Shown here: piece by piece, positions 6,514 through 7,314 of the stretch
Layout: the number at the start of each line of letters is the position of its first letter
Numbering within the stretch: the stretch's first letter is position 1
Assembly: GCA_964492825.1 (NCBI GenBank)
Contig: CAZBLP010000065.1
Span: forward strand, 1 to 7,314
Direction of reading: 5' to 3'
DNA: 7,314 nucleotides
Source: CAZBLP01 sp964492825
Lineage (GTDB): Bacteria > DYJV01
Program-made: the position numbers and the translations under genes
Notes under the pieces: model-generated
Databases searched by the model: none
What the model was told of the DNA's origin: nothing
What the model saw: the letters and a program-made list of their open reading frames with translations, nothing else

Positions 6514-6798
6514 ATGAAACTTTCAAAAAATGAAGTGCTTTATGTGGGAAATTTGGCAAGACTTTATGTAAATGAATCTGATATAGACAAATTTTCACAA
6601 CAGCTCAGTGATATTTTGGTATATATTGAAAAACTTAACTCAATCAATACTGACAATATTGAGCCAATGGCTCATGCTGTTGAAGTATTTAATGCTTTTA
6701 GAGAAGATAATGTTACAAATTTTTCAGGCAAAGAAGCAGCATTGTCAAATGCACCTGATAAAGACGAAGATTCTTTTAAAGTTCCAAAGATAATTTGA
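6514..6798 (+). CDS. gatC: Aspartyl/glutamyl-tRNA(Asn/Gln) amidotransferase subunit C
   Basis: The 94-residue product has normal GatC length and pattern: an N-terminal helix pair (VLYVGNLARLYVNESDIDKFSQQLSDIL, about 8-35), the linker motif IEPMAHAVEVFNAFRED at 49-65 (the P-x-x-x-x-x-x-x-NxFRED hallmark), and the C-terminal NAPDKDEDSFKVPKII, which carries the usual APD...FxVP ending. GatC is the small, extended chaperone-like subunit that wraps GatA and GatB in the cytoplasmic complex converting Glu-tRNA(Gln) to Gln-tRNA(Gln) (or Asp-tRNA(Asn) to Asn-tRNA(Asn)). GAGGG at 6504-6508 sits 5 bases before the ATG and fixes the start. No gatA or gatB follows: the next gene is tmRNA, so gatC stands apart from its partners here. 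Its stop codon lies in the loop of an inverted repeat. Confidence 0.95.
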   Translation: MKLSKNEVLYVGNLARLYVNESDIDKFSQQLSDILVYIEKLNSINTDNIEPMAHAVEVFNAFREDNVTNFSGKEAALSNAPDKDEDSFKVPKII

Positions 6799-6812
6799 TA
6801 ATATTATCTTTG
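6785..6812 (+). terminator. Inverted repeat over the gatC stop codon, possible terminator
   Basis: CAAAGATAAT (6785-6794) and ATTATCTTTG (6803-6812) are perfect 10-bp inverted arms with an 8-base loop that contains the TGA stop. The stem is AT-rich and no proper T-run follows (GCATAG comes next), so as an intrinsic terminator it is weak. It may instead protect the mRNA 3' end. The arm encodes the last residues of GatC (PKII), so part of the symmetry could be chance. Confidence 0.35.
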
Positions 6813-6827
6813 CATAGTTAGGATATA

Positions 6828-6887
6828 GGATTTAGGGATTGGGATATAGTTGAAAAAATATTTTACGAAATCCCAACCTCTAAATCC
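6828..6887. repeat. Long imperfect inverted repeat (hairpin) between gatC and ssrA
   Basis: The left arm at 6828-6845 (GGATTTAGGGATTGGGAT) and the right arm at 6870-6887 (ATCCCAACCTCTAAATCC) can pair over 18 positions with one G-T wobble and one A-C mismatch, around a 24-base AT-rich loop. The left side is also internally repetitive: GGATATA, GGATTTA, GGGATT and GGGATATA follow one another from 6821 on. It encodes nothing. It could be a dispersed REP- or MITE-like repeat, or a terminator or processing hairpin between gatC and tmRNA; TTTTACTTT after the right arm gives a broken T-run. Confidence 0.6.
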
Positions 6888-6920
6888 CAAATTTTACTTT
6901 AACTTTGAACCAACTATTAT

Positions 6921-7272
6921 GGGGGCGTATGGATTCGACGGGGCTCAGTAGGAGTAAGAACTGCATGCAGAGGTGCTGTATCCTCTTAAAACAACAGCTT
7001 TTAAACATAAGTGCAGACAACGAATTTGCATTGGCTGCTTAGAAGATAGCAGCCCGTGTTTCTATCTGATTCCTGCTAAGATAGAAACACGTCGATTAGC
7101 AGGATAGCTCTTTAGCTTCCCTCCCGGCAAAAAGAGCGAATTTTCAGGGAGGTCACCCTTAAAAAATCCTGCCTGCGGGAGTTTTTAAGGGAATTAAAAA
7201 CACAGGCTAAGCATGTAGATGTTTTTGCTTCAAGAGTTCCGGACGCGGGTTCGATTCCCGCCGCCTCCACCA
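6921..7272 (+). ncRNA. ssrA: Transfer-messenger RNA (tmRNA), one-piece
   Basis: The 352-base RNA rescues stalled ribosomes with SmpB and adds a degradation tag. The 5' GGGGGCG (6921-6927) pairs with CGCCTCC (7262-7268), including the G3-U wobble that marks alanine charging; A7269 is the discriminator and CCA is encoded at 7270-7272. TATGGATTCGACGGGG follows the acceptor strand, and a T-arm GCGGGTTCGATTCCCGC lies near the 3' end. Four pseudoknots can be drawn: PK1 (AGAGG 6969-6973 with CCTCT 6982-6986; GCTGT 6975-6979 with ACAGC 6994-6998), PK2 (a 12-bp stem 7055-7066/7080-7091; TCCTGCTAA 7071-7079 with TTAGCAGGA 7096-7104), PK3 (GCTCTTT 7107-7113 with AAAGAGC 7131-7137; CCCTCC 7119-7124 with GGGAGG 7147-7152) and PK4 (a 10-bp stem 7156-7165/7182-7191; GCCTG 7171-7175 with CAGGC 7203-7207). 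No split or permutation is seen. I found no convincing promoter or terminator; the 42 bases after it hold nothing I can identify. Confidence 0.97.
7013..7042 (+). other. tmRNA tag-peptide reading frame (ADNEFALAA)
   Basis: After ATAAGT, the likely resume codon GCA (7013-7015) opens GCA-GAC-AAC-GAA-TTT-GCA-TTG-GCT-GCT and then the stop TAG (7040-7042), giving the tag ADNEFALAA behind the alanine carried by tmRNA itself. The ALAA end is the usual ClpXP/ClpAP degron and the acidic/Asn start resembles the E. coli tag ANDENYALAA. At 9 encoded residues it is one shorter than E. coli's. The stop lies beside the H5-type stem GGCTGCT/AGCAGCC (7033-7039 and 7048-7054), as in other tmRNAs. The resume codon is inferred by analogy. 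Confidence 0.88.
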
Positions 7273-7314
7273 TTATCTATTTGTAACCATTTAGAATTAT
7301 TTTCTTTTTAATTG

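Noticed and set aside
6893..6920. TTTACT-16-TATTAT as the ssrA promoter
   Set aside because: It would start transcription inside the mature tmRNA (after 6921), which is incompatible with the intact acceptor stem.
1..7314. CRISPR array, insertion sequence, toxin-antitoxin or phage genes
   Set aside because: No spaced direct repeats, transposase motifs, small paired genes or phage proteins were seen on either strand.

Overview
The window is AT-rich bacterial DNA. Signal-peptide-driven periplasmic transport and a HAAT-type (hydrophobic amino acid transporter) ABC system point to a Gram-negative cell. NiaR, a stand-alone gatC and a one-piece tmRNA with the tag ADNEFALAA would fit a low-GC lineage such as Deferribacterota. 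That placement is a guess from gene content and base composition, not from a phylogenetic marker.

Left part (1-801): a minus-strand AMP-forming acyl-CoA synthetase runs off the left edge. Between its start (647) and the next gene (802) lies a compact divergent control region. It holds a strong minus-strand promoter (TTGACA, 17-base spacer, TAGGAT), a TetR-type operator (ACCGA/TCGGT) across the expected transcription start of the ligase, and a separate 24-bp near-palindrome over the -35 region of the rightward gene.

Centre (802-5835): niaR (3H-domain, niacin-responsive repressor family) is followed 37 bases later by a complete, tightly packed five-gene ABC importer: livK (periplasmic binding protein), livH and livM (permeases), livG and livF (ATPases). 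There is no visible terminator between niaR and livK. The six genes probably form one operon, which raises the possibility that this 'branched-chain amino acid' importer carries niacin or a related NAD precursor. LivG has a degenerate ABC signature (LSVPE), so LivF, with an intact LSGGE, supplies the canonical one.

Right part (5836-7314): an unrecognised 163-residue protein with two membrane segments and a Lys-rich cytoplasmic-looking tail comes first. It is followed by gatC with a good promoter of its own, two inverted repeats (one overlapping the gatC stop, one a longer intergenic hairpin built of GGATTTAG-like words), and a complete ssrA gene for tmRNA whose four pseudoknots can be drawn from the sequence. 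The last 42 bases hold nothing I can name.

Most of the window is standard housekeeping and transport. The parts worth following up are the niaR-liv linkage with its palindrome, the TetR-type operator at the ligase promoter, the divergent LivG, the small membrane protein and the hairpin repeat.
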